A DNA stretch of 64,000 nucleotides from JAWLDA01 sp041686855 (lineage in GTDB: Bacteria; Bacillota; Limnochordia; DTU080; RSA5), in NCBI GenBank assembly GCA_041686855.1, contig JAWLDA010000020.1, positions 4,782 to 68,781 of the forward strand, in the 5' to 3' direction. Shown here piece after piece: positions 48,420-56,663 of the stretch (within the stretch, counting starts at the first letter, position 1; each line of letters opens with the position of its first letter). The translations under genes and the position numbers were made by a program. The notes under the pieces were generated by a model. That model saw only the letters and a list, made by a program, of their open reading frames with translations, was not told the origin of the DNA and did not search any database.

Positions 48420-48980
48420 GCCGACCGTCGGTTCCATCAGTCCATAACGACCGTCTTTGCGCTTGTAGACGACGTTTACCTCTTCGGTGCCGGCATTGGC
48501 AAAGACGAAGAAGTCATGTCCCAATAGCTCCATTTGCAAGACGGCCTCTTCGACGTCCATCGGCTTGACGGTGAAGCGCTTGGTCCGTACAATCCGGACC
48601 TCGTCCTCACTGGGCTCCGACGCCCCGTTTGGCTCGGGGCTCTCCAATCCGTCCCCAAACCGAAGCGATGAGTGATATTTGCGTTTGATGCGGGCCTTGT
48701 GCTTGCGCACTTGGGCTTCGATCTTGTCTGAGGCTCCGTCGATAGAGGCGTAGAGGTCTTTGGTGCGGCTCTCCCCTCGCATGAGGAGTCCGCCGAGGTG
48801 GTAGGTGATCTCTGCTATTTGCGTGTCGCGCTCTACGCTGAGTACGATGTCGACCTGCACGTCTTCTCGATCTTGAAAGAACTTACTTAGCTTGGCGACC
48901 CGTTTCTCGGAGTACTCTCGCAACGCCGGCGTAACCTCGATGTTTTTACCTTTGACAACGAGCTTGCCATTTTGAGCCAT
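48417..48980 (-). CDS. hpf: long-form ribosome hibernation promoting factor
   Basis: HPF binds the 30S decoding region and, through its C-terminal domain, pairs 70S ribosomes into inactive 100S dimers in stationary phase. The ATG complementary to 48978-48980 (MAQNGKLVVKGKNIEVTPAL) has GAGAGGGG about 10 nt upstream; 187 aa. The N-terminal S30AE domain spans about 1-110 and the dimerisation domain (IVRTKRFTVKPMDVEEAVLQ, LLGHDFFVFANAGTEEVNVV, YGLMEPTVG) about 125-187. The frame stays open upstream to 49160 but without a supported start. A ~390-nt leader and an overlapping upstream ORF precede it. Confidence 0.97.
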   Translation of the reverse strand: MAQNGKLVVKGKNIEVTPALREYSEKRVAKLSKFFQDREDVQVDIVLSVERDTQIAEITYHLGGLLMRGESRTKDLYASIDGASDKIEAQVRKHKARIKRKYHSSLRFGDGLESPEPNGASEPSEDEVRIVRTKRFTVKPMDVEEAVLQMELLGHDFFVFANAGTEEVNVVYKRKDGRYGLMEPTVG

Positions 48981-49030
48981 TTCCGTGATACCCCTCTCTT
49001 GGGTGATGGAGTGATCGCAGAGCGGCACAT
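48887..49030 (-). other. possible 47-codon upstream ORF overlapping hpf
   Basis: AAGGAG stands exactly 7 nt before an ATG (complement of 49028-49030), a better initiation site than that of hpf itself. The frame (MCRSAITPSPKRGVSRKWLK...) is shifted relative to hpf, passes over the hpf start and stops at 48887. It may be a regulatory uORF; chance is possible. Confidence 0.35.
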
Positions 49031-49374
49031 CTTGAGTCTCCTTGCAATCTACTTCGCTAAGGCTAAGTGTGACTCCTTTCGCCCCGAGCGAGGGAGGCCG
49101 TATGTCCGACAGGACGGCGAAAAGGGCGCTCCACCCAACTGACCTGGTCTTTTCCCCCACACACGCCTACTGGGACCGTCGCAGGTCTCCCCACTGTAGG
49201 TCCTCTCTGCCTCCGCCACGCTGGGACGCGAGGCAGGTAGGTCTTACACTAAGCCGCACTATGATCGGACGCAATAGAGTTTGTTTTGGGCGTCCTTACG
49301 TGGGTCGCTTTGCCTGCGGCGGGCATCGACTTTCAACCACAGACTTGGGTGACGCGCCTTTCTGCCGTAGAACT
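49031..49374 (-). ncRNA. structured hpf 5' leader (unnamed)
   Basis: About 345 nt between the promoter and the upstream ORF have several strong stems: CTGCCT/AGGCAG with inner CGC/GCG (49207-49236), CCTAC/GTAGG with inner GACC/GGTC (49166-49200), and a lower domain in which TTTCGCC pairs with GGCGAAA next to GAAAGGAG. I found no SRP RNA, tmRNA or RNase P core motifs. No gene fits this stretch. Confidence 0.45.
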
Positions 49375-49383
49375 ATTATACCA
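49375..49383 (-). promoter_or_regulatory. extended -10 promoter of hpf
   Basis: TGGTATAAT on the minus strand is a consensus extended -10 (TATAAT is the complement of 49375-49380). It starts 10 nt beyond the csrA stop; no good -35 is seen, as usual for extended -10 promoters. Confidence 0.7.
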
Positions 49384-49392
49384 CGTACCGAA

Positions 49393-49650
49393 TTAATGCT
49401 CCCCCGGTACGCTCAGGGACTCTTCATCACTTTGGCCTGCGTACTCTCCGAGATTGAGAGCCTTATCATTCGGACGGGTGTCTGGACTCCCCGCCTGGAT
49501 CTCGTGATAGATCTCCTCGCGGTGAACGGGGATGCTGCGGGGCGCGTCGATGCCTACTTTCACCTGATCGCCACGCACATCGACAATCGTGACCTTGATA
49601 GAATCGCCGATAATGATACTCTCGTCCCGCTTGCGTGTGAGGACCAACAC
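49393..49650 (-). CDS. csrA: carbon storage regulator CsrA
   Basis: A dimeric RNA-binding post-transcriptional regulator that blocks ribosome sites, notably of flagellin mRNA. The GTG complementary to 49648-49650 is preceded by AGGAGG with 9 nt spacing; 85 aa. The core MLVLTRKRDESIIIGDSIKV and VRGDQVKVGIDAPRSIPVHR carries the conserved Arg-44-type residue. The C-terminal tail is longer and acidic (NLGEYAGQSDEESLSVPGEH). FliW, its usual protein antagonist encoded next to it in Firmicutes, is not here. Confidence 0.97.
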   Translation of the reverse strand: MLVLTRKRDESIIIGDSIKVTIVDVRGDQVKVGIDAPRSIPVHREEIYHEIQAGSPDTRPNDKALNLGEYAGQSDEESLSVPGEH

Positions 49651-49693
49651 TCTCGCGTCCCTCCTTAGACAAGCCTGTCGCGATAGCCTCTCC

Positions 49694-49906
49694 TCAATCA
49701 CGCAAGTTATTGCGCGCCTCGCGCAACATCGCCTCAGCAATAACGCGCGCCGAAGGTCGGTACTCTCCACTGGCAATCGCCCGCCGTAGCGACTGGACCT
49801 TCTCCCATCGCACGTCGGGCGAGTTGACGGAGCGGACGTCGAATTGTCCTTTTACGTTTGCCGCACGTGAAACCCGATGATCCTCGGGATGATCGAGATT
49901 GCCCAT
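49694..49906 (-). CDS. flgM: anti-sigma-28 factor FlgM
   Basis: A 70-aa protein matching FlgM, which holds the flagellar sigma factor (FliA/SigD) inactive until the hook-basal body is complete. The diagnostic C-terminal helices are RWEKVQSLRRAIASGEYRPS then ARVIAEAMLREARNNLRD; the N-terminal part is short and disordered-looking. The ATG is preceded by GAGG at 4 nt and another at 12 nt. In B. subtilis flgM is followed by flgN, flgK, flgL and fliW before csrA; here csrA follows after 43 nt. Confidence 0.88.
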   Translation of the reverse strand: MGNLDHPEDHRVSRAANVKGQFDVRSVNSPDVRWEKVQSLRRAIASGEYRPSARVIAEAMLREARNNLRD

Positions 49907-50021
49907 CGTGCCTCGTCACCTCGTCGACCTAACGAACCCCCTGGGATGCGACTAGGTATTCACGTTTCGCCCGGTGACTCCTCCGAACTTGTGTCAGGCT
50001 GCGGCGGCCCGTTGGCGGCCC

Positions 50022-50885
50022 CTATTTTCGCCTGCTTTCGGCTTGATCACCGGTCAGGTGTTGGCCAGCTGCCAAGCGGGAGACTCCCTCAGAACTGTAA
50101 GAAGCGAACTCTGCATCGAGCGAAGCGGCGGCGGCGCAGACCGAGGTACACCGCGCACACCCCGCCCGTTTAAGCGCAGTGGCGACGGCCGAGAGGGTCC
50201 CCCCCGTCGTGTAAACGTCGTCGACGAGGAGGAGTGAGCGCCCCTTCACCGAGGCGGGCGTGGGAACAGCGAAAGCACGCCGCACATTGGCAGGTCGGTC
50301 CTCCCACGTTAAGGTAGACTGGGAGGCCGTTTCGCGCACCCGAACTACGGGGTGAATGACTCGTTTGCACAGGTGACGTGCGACAACACGAGCGAGTAAC
50401 TCTGCCTGATTGTAACCCCGCTCGCGTAGGCGCGATGAATGAAGCGGCACGGGAACCACTGCGTCGATGCGCCCGTACCGACCATCCGCGGCCACCACCC
50501 AGGCCATGAGCTCTCCCAGCCCCTGGGCCGCCTCGATCTCACCCCGAAACTTCAGGTCGCGTATAACCGACTGGAGGTAGCCGTCGTACACACCGTATGC
50601 TCGGGCGTGATCGAGGGCCGACGGACGCTTTTCACACTGACTGCAGAGACGCTGTCGCGTCGCTCGTCCGCATGCGGCGCAGTGCCGGCGACCGATCGCC
50701 GGCAAGCGGTCGAGGCAGTGTTCACACAACCGACTGTTCCAGGCGATCTCTCCGGGACCCCGACACAATGCGCAGACTGGCGGGGTGGGAAAGAAGACGT
50801 CCACGATGCCCAATGCCGTCCGTTGTAACGAGAGCGCGACCCGACTCCAGAGCTTAATACGTTTTGTCGATCGAGTGCTTTGCAT
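50022..50885 (-). CDS. comFC: ComFC-type phosphoribosyltransferase family protein
   Basis: A 287-aa ComF/GntX-family protein needed for late steps of DNA uptake in competent cells. An N-terminal double zinc motif (CALCRGPGEIAW, CEHC, CAACGRATRQRLCSQC) is followed by a PRTase domain with the PRPP loop LLLVDDVYTTGGTLSAVATA and ERGYNQAELLARVVARHLC. The C-terminus has a ~35-residue extension. The ATG lacks a Shine-Dalgarno. comFA is on the same strand but 2.5 kb away, separated by the M67, cysM and kinase genes. Confidence 0.95.
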   Translation of the reverse strand: MQSTRSTKRIKLWSRVALSLQRTALGIVDVFFPTPPVCALCRGPGEIAWNSRLCEHCLDRLPAIGRRHCAACGRATRQRLCSQCEKRPSALDHARAYGVYDGYLQSVIRDLKFRGEIEAAQGLGELMAWVVAADGRYGRIDAVVPVPLHSSRLRERGYNQAELLARVVARHLCKRVIHPVVRVRETASQSTLTWEDRPANVRRAFAVPTPASVKGRSLLLVDDVYTTGGTLSAVATALKRAGCARCTSVCAAAASLDAEFASYSSEGVSRLAAGQHLTGDQAESRRK

Positions 50886-50912
50886 ATATTTTAAGGAGGC
50901 CTCCTGCCTCCC

Positions 50913-51347
50913 TCATGGGCCTGTGCGTACCTCAATCACCTGCTCGACGAAGCTCCCATCGCCCTCCAAGAGCCACGACCGCATCCCTGCTGCCTGGCCG
51001 GAACGGACCGCAATAATGATGTACGCGAATCCGGGGAAGGCGACCTGCGCATCGAAGCGCGACGGTCTTGGGGCGTGGTCCGGATGCGAATGATAGACGC
51101 CGATCACTTCACAACCGTCTCGGCGCGCCTCTTCATCAATACGCAGGTAATCTTTGGGGTCGACCTCAAAGCGGTCATCCCGGTCACCCTCGCGCAGGTT
51201 GCGACAAGGTTCGGCCCGAACGACGGTGTACGCCGCACCATCGAGACGCCCCACAAGGAGGCCGCAGCACTCCCCCGGGTAAGCCGCCTCACCGTGTGCG
51301 CGCATCCGAATCCGTTCAGCCTCAGGGAGAATCAGACGCATGGTCAC
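50913..51347 (-). CDS. M67 (JAMM/MPN) metallopeptidase, Mec-like
   Basis: A 144-aa JAMM-fold zinc protease. The metal and catalytic residues are all visible: Glu in YPGECCGLLVGRL and the HxHx(7)S-x-x-D signature in YHSHPDHAPRPSRFD. Stand-alone bacterial M67 proteins such as mycobacterial Mec remove cysteine or amino acids from a ThiS/MoaD-like sulfur carrier (CysO). The GTG start overlaps the cysteine synthase stop by GTGA, which supports a Mec-type role. No sulfur-carrier gene is adjacent, so the carrier is either elsewhere or the substrate differs. Confidence 0.92.
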   Translation of the reverse strand: MTMRLILPEAERIRMRAHGEAAYPGECCGLLVGRLDGAAYTVVRAEPCRNLREGDRDDRFEVDPKDYLRIDEEARRDGCEVIGVYHSHPDHAPRPSRFDAQVAFPGFAYIIIAVRSGQAAGMRSWLLEGDGSFVEQVIEVRTGP

Positions 51348-52306
51348 ACTCCGGCCTCAAAGAGACCCGTGCTCAAGTAGCGACCACCGCCGTCAGGAAA
51401 GACGATGACGATGAGTCCCTCGTCGATCTGCTGCGCCATGCGCATGCCGGCGGCCATGGCGGCGCCGCCGGAGGCTCCGACAAGGATGCCGCGTTGAGCG
51501 AGCCTGATGGCCTGGCGATACCCCTCTTCGGTCGGAATGTTGACGATCCCGTCGAGCCACGAGTTATCGTAAATCCCGGGCACTTTGGCCGAAGCCATGT
51601 GTTTGAGGCCCTCGAGACCATGCATAGGATGGTCCGGTTCGACGGCGTAAACTTTCACGTTGGGATCCACCGACTTAAGGTGACGTCCGGTACCCATCAG
51701 GGTGCCGCTCGTGCCGATGCCTGCGAGGAAGTGGGTGACCTTCCCCTCTGTTTGACGCCAAACCTCCGGACCCGTCGTCTCGATGTGCGCTCGCGGGTTG
51801 TTGGGGTTGTTGTATTGGTCGGGCAGGAAGTATTTATCGGGGTTCTTGTTGTACATCTCCTCGGCCACCCACCGGGAGCCTTCGGAGCCTTCGAGTGGAT
51901 CGGTGTAATGAACCCGAGCCCCGTACGCCTCCATTAACTTTTTCCGTTCAAAACTGGCGTTCTCCGGGAGGCACAGCTCCACTGGGAAGTCCAGAGCTGC
52001 TCCGATCATGGCGTACGCAATCCCCGTGTTCCCAGACGTTGAGTCTAGGAGGATCGTCCCAGGCTTTAACCGACCCTCGAGGAGAGCGGCCATCACCATA
52101 AAGAGCGCAGGACGGTCCTTCACCGAACCGCCGGGGTTTGCCCCCTCCACCTTGGCCATCACGCGCACGTTGGGACCGGCGCCCGCCTCTGCGGACACAT
52201 CGATCAATGGGGTGTTGCCAATCGTTTGTAAAATGGGGGCCCGGGAGATGATCTTATCCCAACGGGGTTGATGACTCAGCAAACCCTTCGCTGACTCGGT
52301 GTTCAC
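51344..52306 (-). CDS. cysteine synthase family protein (CysM-like)
   Basis: A PLP-dependent beta-replacement enzyme of 320 aa that makes cysteine from an activated serine and a sulfide donor. The PLP lysine is in GANPGGSVKDRPALFMVM, the substrate loop is LLDSTSGNTGIAYAMIGAAL, the PLP phosphate loop GIGTSGTLMGTG, and the C-terminus FPDGGGRYLSTGLFE resembles mycobacterial CysM, which uses O-phosphoserine and the CysO thiocarboxylate. GTG start with GAGGGTG 7 nt upstream. Translational coupling with an M67 protease suggests the protein-bound sulfur pathway (inference). Confidence 0.95.
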   Translation of the reverse strand: MNTESAKGLLSHQPRWDKIISRAPILQTIGNTPLIDVSAEAGAGPNVRVMAKVEGANPGGSVKDRPALFMVMAALLEGRLKPGTILLDSTSGNTGIAYAMIGAALDFPVELCLPENASFERKKLMEAYGARVHYTDPLEGSEGSRWVAEEMYNKNPDKYFLPDQYNNPNNPRAHIETTGPEVWRQTEGKVTHFLAGIGTSGTLMGTGRHLKSVDPNVKVYAVEPDHPMHGLEGLKHMASAKVPGIYDNSWLDGIVNIPTEEGYRQAIRLAQRGILVGASGGAAMAAGMRMAQQIDEGLIVIVFPDGGGRYLSTGLFEAGV

Positions 52307-52335
52307 AAAGATTCACCCTCACAAAATCATTTTGA

Positions 52336-52375
52336 CGTTACCGGCGTTACCGGCGTTCGTTACCGGCGTTCCCGG
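52336..52375. repeat. short tandem repeat cgttaccgg
   Basis: CGTTACCGG occurs at 52336, 52345 and 52358, followed by the variant CGTTCCCGG at 52367. It lies between the sugar kinase stop and the cysteine synthase start. A slippage repeat; no function is evident. Confidence 0.8.
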
Positions 52376-52398
52376 TTGCGGATTCTCGCTTCGTCGAA

Positions 52399-53355
52399 CT
52401 ACCGCCGCACATCCGGCCCGACCAGATTGCGCGTGAGCGCATCGACATGCTCCCGTTCCGGCATTCCCTCAATATCGCCCGGAACCCCGGTGGCAAAGGC
52501 CCCGCAGGCGTTGGCGAGACGAGTAGCTTCACTTGGACGCATCCCCTCAAGGAGCCCCGCGATGTAACCGGATGCGAAAGCGTCGCCAGCCCCAACCGGA
52601 TCCACAACGCGCTCGACAGGGAAGCCCGGTATGTGCTCGTCACCGTCCTGAGTGAAGACCCAGGCTCCCTCAGCGCCGACCTTCACGATCACCTGTTTGG
52701 GGCCCATCGCCCGGAGGGCACGGCCCGCAGCCACTGGATCTTCCTCGCCTGTCAGAAACTCCGCTTCCTCCTGACCCGGAAGGACGATGTCCGCCAGTTC
52801 GATAAACGAGAGCAAGGTACGCCTCGCTTCGTCCGCCTCCCAAAGCTTAAGCCGCAAATTGGGGTCGAAAACGACGAGGAGACCCGCAGATTTCGCCACG
52901 CGTATGGCATGCAGCAATGTCTCGCGACACGACTCGCTCAAGGCAGGCGTAATCCCGCTTCCCAAAAGGACTCGCGCCCCTGTGAGGTAATCGGTGTCAA
53001 TATCATCAGGACTGAGGCGACTCGCCGCCGAGCCCTTGCGGTAGTAGTAAACGCTGCCGCCCCCAAGGGCACGCCTCTCTTTGAAGTAGACGGCGGTTGA
53101 GGCCTGAGGGTCTTTGCGCACCTGCGACACGTCGACACCTTCGGCGCGGATCGCGGAGACGACGTACCGCCCAAACTCGTCATCACCGACGCGGCTCACC
53201 CAGCCGGCTGAGTGTCCCAGACGAGTCAATCCAATGCACACATTGGACTCCGCTCCCCCAATGCCTTTGCGAAACTGGTGAACGTAGCGCAAGGGTCCGT
53301 CGAGATCCGGAGTGAAGAGAACCATGGTCTCACCGATCGCTACGACTTCCGGCAC
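52399..53355 (-). CDS. PfkB-family sugar kinase (2-keto-3-deoxygluconate kinase-like)
   Basis: A 318-aa ribokinase-fold kinase. It starts VVAIGETMVLFTPDLDGPLR with the glycine pair FRKGIGGAESNVCIGLTRLG, and ends with the PfkB signature VERVVDPVGAGDAFASGYIA holding the catalytic Asp. The segment ASTAVYFKERRALGGGSVYY and FDPNLRLKLWEADEARRTLL are typical of KDG kinases, so 2-keto-3-deoxygluconate is the best guess for the substrate; other sugar acids or fructose are possible. GTG start with AGAGGA about 10 nt upstream. No Entner-Doudoroff aldolase gene is beside it. Confidence 0.9.
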   Translation of the reverse strand: MPEVVAIGETMVLFTPDLDGPLRYVHQFRKGIGGAESNVCIGLTRLGHSAGWVSRVGDDEFGRYVVSAIRAEGVDVSQVRKDPQASTAVYFKERRALGGGSVYYYRKGSAASRLSPDDIDTDYLTGARVLLGSGITPALSESCRETLLHAIRVAKSAGLLVVFDPNLRLKLWEADEARRTLLSFIELADIVLPGQEEAEFLTGEEDPVAAGRALRAMGPKQVIVKVGAEGAWVFTQDGDEHIPGFPVERVVDPVGAGDAFASGYIAGLLEGMRPSEATRLANACGAFATGVPGDIEGMPEREHVDALTRNLVGPDVRR

Positions 53356-53450
53356 GTCGCACTCGTCCTCTCTTTAACAAAAGCCTACAAATAAACCAAA
53401 CCCAGGATAACACGGCACCCTGCGAATGACAAGAATATCCGTCTGTGTAC

Positions 53451-55298
53451 TCAGGTTTCGAGTGGGGCCTTGTCCCGCAGAAGTCCCAGCTTCCGGGCGG
53501 TCCCATTGAGCTCGTAAATCGTTGCTGTCGCCTCTTTCATCGCAGGCGTAACCCGGGACGCCAAAAAGACGACCCGACCGGCGGGATCGAGTGGACTGCG
53601 CCCAACACGCCCTGCCATTTGAATCAGCGACGCCGCGTCCCACACTCGCTCGAAGTCGGCCGCGAAGACGACGGCATCGAGGTGCGGCAGCGTGATCCCT
53701 CGTTCCAACACCGTGGTGGAGACCAGCACATCGATGTGTCCCTCTTCGATCCTGCGCAACTTCTCAGAGCGCTCCGCATCCCCCGCGTGGACGGATGTGA
53801 CAGTGAGTCGCTCGGCTGCTGCCTGAATTCCGTCCGCGACTTGCGTGCACAACGAAACCGACGGGACGAAGACGAGGACGCGTCGGCCCTTTCTGACACT
53901 CTCATCGATCACGTCGAGCAGAGGCGCGAGATCCGGAGTTGAGGAAGCCGACCGCCCGATGGGGACGGCCCCTCGCACACGGACTACCTCGGGAATCGGC
54001 AAGGGGTGTCCGTGGGGCCGCGCGGGCAACATGTGCAGTGCCCAGCCTTCCCGTTGGGACTGCTGAAGAATAGCGGGCGATGGTGTCGCGCTCATAGCGA
54101 TCGTACGTCCGTGCGGCTGCAGCGCGGTCTCGACCGCGTCAAGTAGCCACGGCTCGCGGTTGAGAGGGTACGCGTCCACCTCGTCGATGATCGCGACGTC
54201 AAAGGCCTGAAAGAAACGGAGTGTCTGGTGAACCGTCGCCACGACAATCGGGGCACGCGTGTATCGTTCGGCAGTACCGCCAAAGAGAGCGGCCACGTCG
54301 ACCCCGTCGAAGACCTCGCTCAAGCGCCGACCCAGTTGCTCGACGACGTCCCGCCGCGGCACTGCGAAGAGAGCGCGCCCTCCCTTTTCCACAATGCGAC
54401 GAATACACTCGTACGTCACCTCCGTCTTGCCCGCCCCACAGGCTGCCCAGACCAAGGCGTCGCCCTCAGCTTCAAGCAACGCTTGAGAGATGGTGCTCTG
54501 CTGTGGAGTTAAGGGAAAAGCCACATTGAGAGCGATTGAGCGGCCCTTCCCCGACTCGGAGTCGACGGGTTGAGGGCGCCGGTACAACGACGCGCAACCG
54601 GTCATGCGTCCAAGGGAGTGACACGTGTCGCACTGGGGACACGCATCCAAGCCACAGCGGTAACACGCGTAGCTACCAATCCGGGTCGAGCCACAACGCA
54701 CGCAGTGCCAAGACTCAAGAGCGTGCGGCGTCCATTCGACAGCTGCCCGGCGCTGCAGATCGCCGTCACGCACTAAATTGGCGAGCGCGACATCGATCGC
54801 TGTGTCGACAACGATTCCCTCTTGCCCCAGCGCTGTGGCCACGTCGTCTGCGGTGTACGTCCTGCCTTCAAGTACACTACAAACTGCCTCTCGCAGCTCC
54901 GGGGACGTCGGACGCAGGCGGGAGAGCGTTGGCAGCAAGCCCTGACGCGGCCCCCACTCACTCGTCGCATCTTCGGCGCCTGGCCATCGCCAACGCACAG
55001 GGGGACCGAGCTGCGGAAAGCGGCCCGACAAAAAGCGTCGGATATGGCGTCGCAGGCGGTGCACAAGGAGCGCCCGTGAATCTCTTGACCGACGCCAGAG
55101 TCGGAGTCGGCGGCTTTGGGGAGGCTCGCTCAGCGCCCGCCTACTCCACTCGTGCCCCCATGCCGCAGCCGCTTCGGCGAACGCCAGGGGCACCAGCGGT
55201 GAGACGGCCGCGCCCTGCGGCTCCGCTCCTAATGGAGCGACGGCGAGCTTGGGCGCAGGCTCAGTGTGAGTAACCCACACCGCGAACGGCGGGTTCAC
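53451..55298 (-). CDS. comFA: ComFA-like DNA helicase
   Basis: A 615-aa superfamily-2 helicase that powers single-stranded DNA entry in natural transformation. The N-terminal third is unusually Arg/Pro-rich and variable; a zinc region CVRCGSTRIGSYACYRCG-x-n-CPQCDTC follows at about residues 210-240. The motor has Walker A ALVWAACGAGKTEVTYECIR, Walker B AIIDEVDAYPLNREPWLLDA (DEVDAYP, as in ComFA), AMSATPSPAIL, and the C-terminal LVSTTVLERGITLPHLDAVV and LIQMAGRVGRSPLDPAGRVV. GTG start overlaps the Nudix gene stop. Confidence 0.93.
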   Translation of the reverse strand: MNPPFAVWVTHTEPAPKLAVAPLGAEPQGAAVSPLVPLAFAEAAAAWGHEWSRRALSEPPQSRRLRLWRRSRDSRALLVHRLRRHIRRFLSGRFPQLGPPVRWRWPGAEDATSEWGPRQGLLPTLSRLRPTSPELREAVCSVLEGRTYTADDVATALGQEGIVVDTAIDVALANLVRDGDLQRRAAVEWTPHALESWHCVRCGSTRIGSYACYRCGLDACPQCDTCHSLGRMTGCASLYRRPQPVDSESGKGRSIALNVAFPLTPQQSTISQALLEAEGDALVWAACGAGKTEVTYECIRRIVEKGGRALFAVPRRDVVEQLGRRLSEVFDGVDVAALFGGTAERYTRAPIVVATVHQTLRFFQAFDVAIIDEVDAYPLNREPWLLDAVETALQPHGRTIAMSATPSPAILQQSQREGWALHMLPARPHGHPLPIPEVVRVRGAVPIGRSASSTPDLAPLLDVIDESVRKGRRVLVFVPSVSLCTQVADGIQAAAERLTVTSVHAGDAERSEKLRRIEEGHIDVLVSTTVLERGITLPHLDAVVFAADFERVWDAASLIQMAGRVGRSPLDPAGRVVFLASRVTPAMKEATATIYELNGTARKLGLLRDKAPLET

Positions 55299-55867
55299 CC
55301 CTCTACCTCCGAGAGCGGGCGGACCGCAAACGACTCGACGCTGTGATCAGCGGTGTATGCCACACGAATGAAGCTCGGCTCGGGCTGCGGTTGCAGTATG
55401 TAGCGCAAAATGTGCCGATCGACGTCGGGAAGCGTCCATGTCTCAAGCTCCGCCACGGGGATCCAGGCCAACTCCCCTTCGTCCGAGGCCGCCATCTCCC
55501 CCTCGTACTCGTCGCATCCAAAGACGAAGAGAAGCCAGTTATACGCGTCGCCCCCAACTTCCGAACAGACGGCCCGCAAAACAGGTCTTGCGATGCGAAG
55601 CTGCGTCTCTTCGCACACCTCCCGGATGATCGCCTGGCGCGGGTCTTCCCCGTCTTGTATCTTGCCGCCCGGAGCCGTCCAATGGTTAGCGAAGGGCTCC
55701 TTGCGTCGCCGCAACATCAGCAGCCGATCGTCGACACAGAGGTAACAAAGCGTGCTGAGTCGTTGTGTCTCACGCTCAATGAGCGACCGTGGATCGATTG
55801 CATACCCCAGCTCGGCCAGGTAGCGCCGGACCGGCCGCAGCGCTACCCCCTGTTGGAAAGGGCTCAA
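55295..55867 (-). CDS. Nudix hydrolase
   Basis: A 190-aa Nudix pyrophosphohydrolase, probably acting on oxidised or unusual nucleotides (MutT-like, 8-oxo-dGTP type). The Nudix box fits GX5EX7REUXEEXGU closely: GGKIQDGEDPRQAIIREVCE plus ET; the usual box-ending Gly is Gln here (EETQLRI). An N-terminal ~35 residues precede the core and a beta-rich tail follows. TTG start has AAGGAGGGG at 7 nt. Its stop overlaps the comFA start, so the two are translated together. Confidence 0.93.
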   Translation of the reverse strand: MSPFQQGVALRPVRRYLAELGYAIDPRSLIERETQRLSTLCYLCVDDRLLMLRRRKEPFANHWTAPGGKIQDGEDPRQAIIREVCEETQLRIARPVLRAVCSEVGGDAYNWLLFVFGCDEYEGEMAASDEGELAWIPVAELETWTLPDVDRHILRYILQPQPEPSFIRVAYTADHSVESFAVRPLSEVEG

Positions 55868-55895
55868 ATGGCTTCCCCTCCTTGCGTTTAATCGG

Positions 55896-56576
55896 TTACC
55901 GTCGCCGTTCGACGACTTCGGTTTGCTGCCGTAACTTTACAATGCTGTGGGCCGGATAGTATCCCCGGAGGACGGCATTGGCGTATACCAACGTATCGGG
56001 ACCGATCAGAGTCCCTGGACTCGTGACGGAGTTGCAACCGGTCTGCACCCGATCGCCAACCACCGCGCCAAACTTGCGCAAACCTGTCGACACCCGTCCC
56101 TCTGGGCTTTCGACGTCGACCATGCCACCGTCATTTTTGAGGTTAGAGAGCTTTGTGCCGGCGCCCAAGTTAACGTCGTTCCCCAAAATCGAGTCGCCAA
56201 CGTAGTTGAAGTGGGGCGCCTGCGCGCCGTCCAAGAGAATTGATCGCTTTACTTCGGTCGCATGACCGATGACGCAGTCGGCCCCGGTCACGCAGTAACC
56301 GCGCACATACGCACCGTGGCGCACAACGGTGCCCGGCCCTAATAACGTCGGGCCTTGAACCATGGCCCCTGCCTCGACCACGGCGCCGGAAGCTATGTAG
56401 ACGTCTCCCACGATCCATGCGCCCTCGTCAACACGCCCCTCGATCCGGGACGTGGCGCGCTCGCGTGCGTACTCATCAAGTCGTGCCAAGGCGTCCCACA
56501 CATGCTCCAAATTCGCGAAGATCTCGGCGTGTGCGTACCCGCCGACGTCGAAGAACGCGGTCGGATTAAAGCTCAA
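55896..56576 (-). CDS. left-handed beta-helix acyl/nucleotidyl-transferase-like protein
   Basis: A 226-aa hexapeptide-repeat protein. Repeats run from about residue 50 to 200 (GAWIVGDVYIASGAVVEAGA, MVQGPTLLGPGTVVRHGAYV, NYVGDSILGNDVNLGAGTKL). The string FNYVGDSILGNDVNLGAGTK resembles the acetyltransferase half of GlmU, but the nucleotidyltransferase half is absent; an N-terminal helix-rich ~45 residues stands in its place. Related stand-alone proteins are annotated UDP-GlcNAc diphosphorylase-like; the activity is not settled. TTG start with GGGGG 8 nt upstream. Confidence 0.85.
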   Translation of the reverse strand: MSFNPTAFFDVGGYAHAEIFANLEHVWDALARLDEYARERATSRIEGRVDEGAWIVGDVYIASGAVVEAGAMVQGPTLLGPGTVVRHGAYVRGYCVTGADCVIGHATEVKRSILLDGAQAPHFNYVGDSILGNDVNLGAGTKLSNLKNDGGMVDVESPEGRVSTGLRKFGAVVGDRVQTGCNSVTSPGTLIGPDTLVYANAVLRGYYPAHSIVKLRQQTEVVERRR

Positions 56577-56663
56577 GGAGAATTCCCCCTGTCAATGTGT
56601 TGCCATTTTAACACAGCCCGCGGCGATGCAGCACCGCAAACAGCCTCCCTAGGATATGTAACC

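Noticed and set aside
49031..49374. tmRNA, SRP RNA or RNase P RNA in the hpf leader
   Set aside because: A KTNS-like peptide frame and a CCAGGTCAG string caught my eye, but there is no tRNA-like 3' end, no GGAAG-type SRP loop and no GAGGAAAGTCC core.
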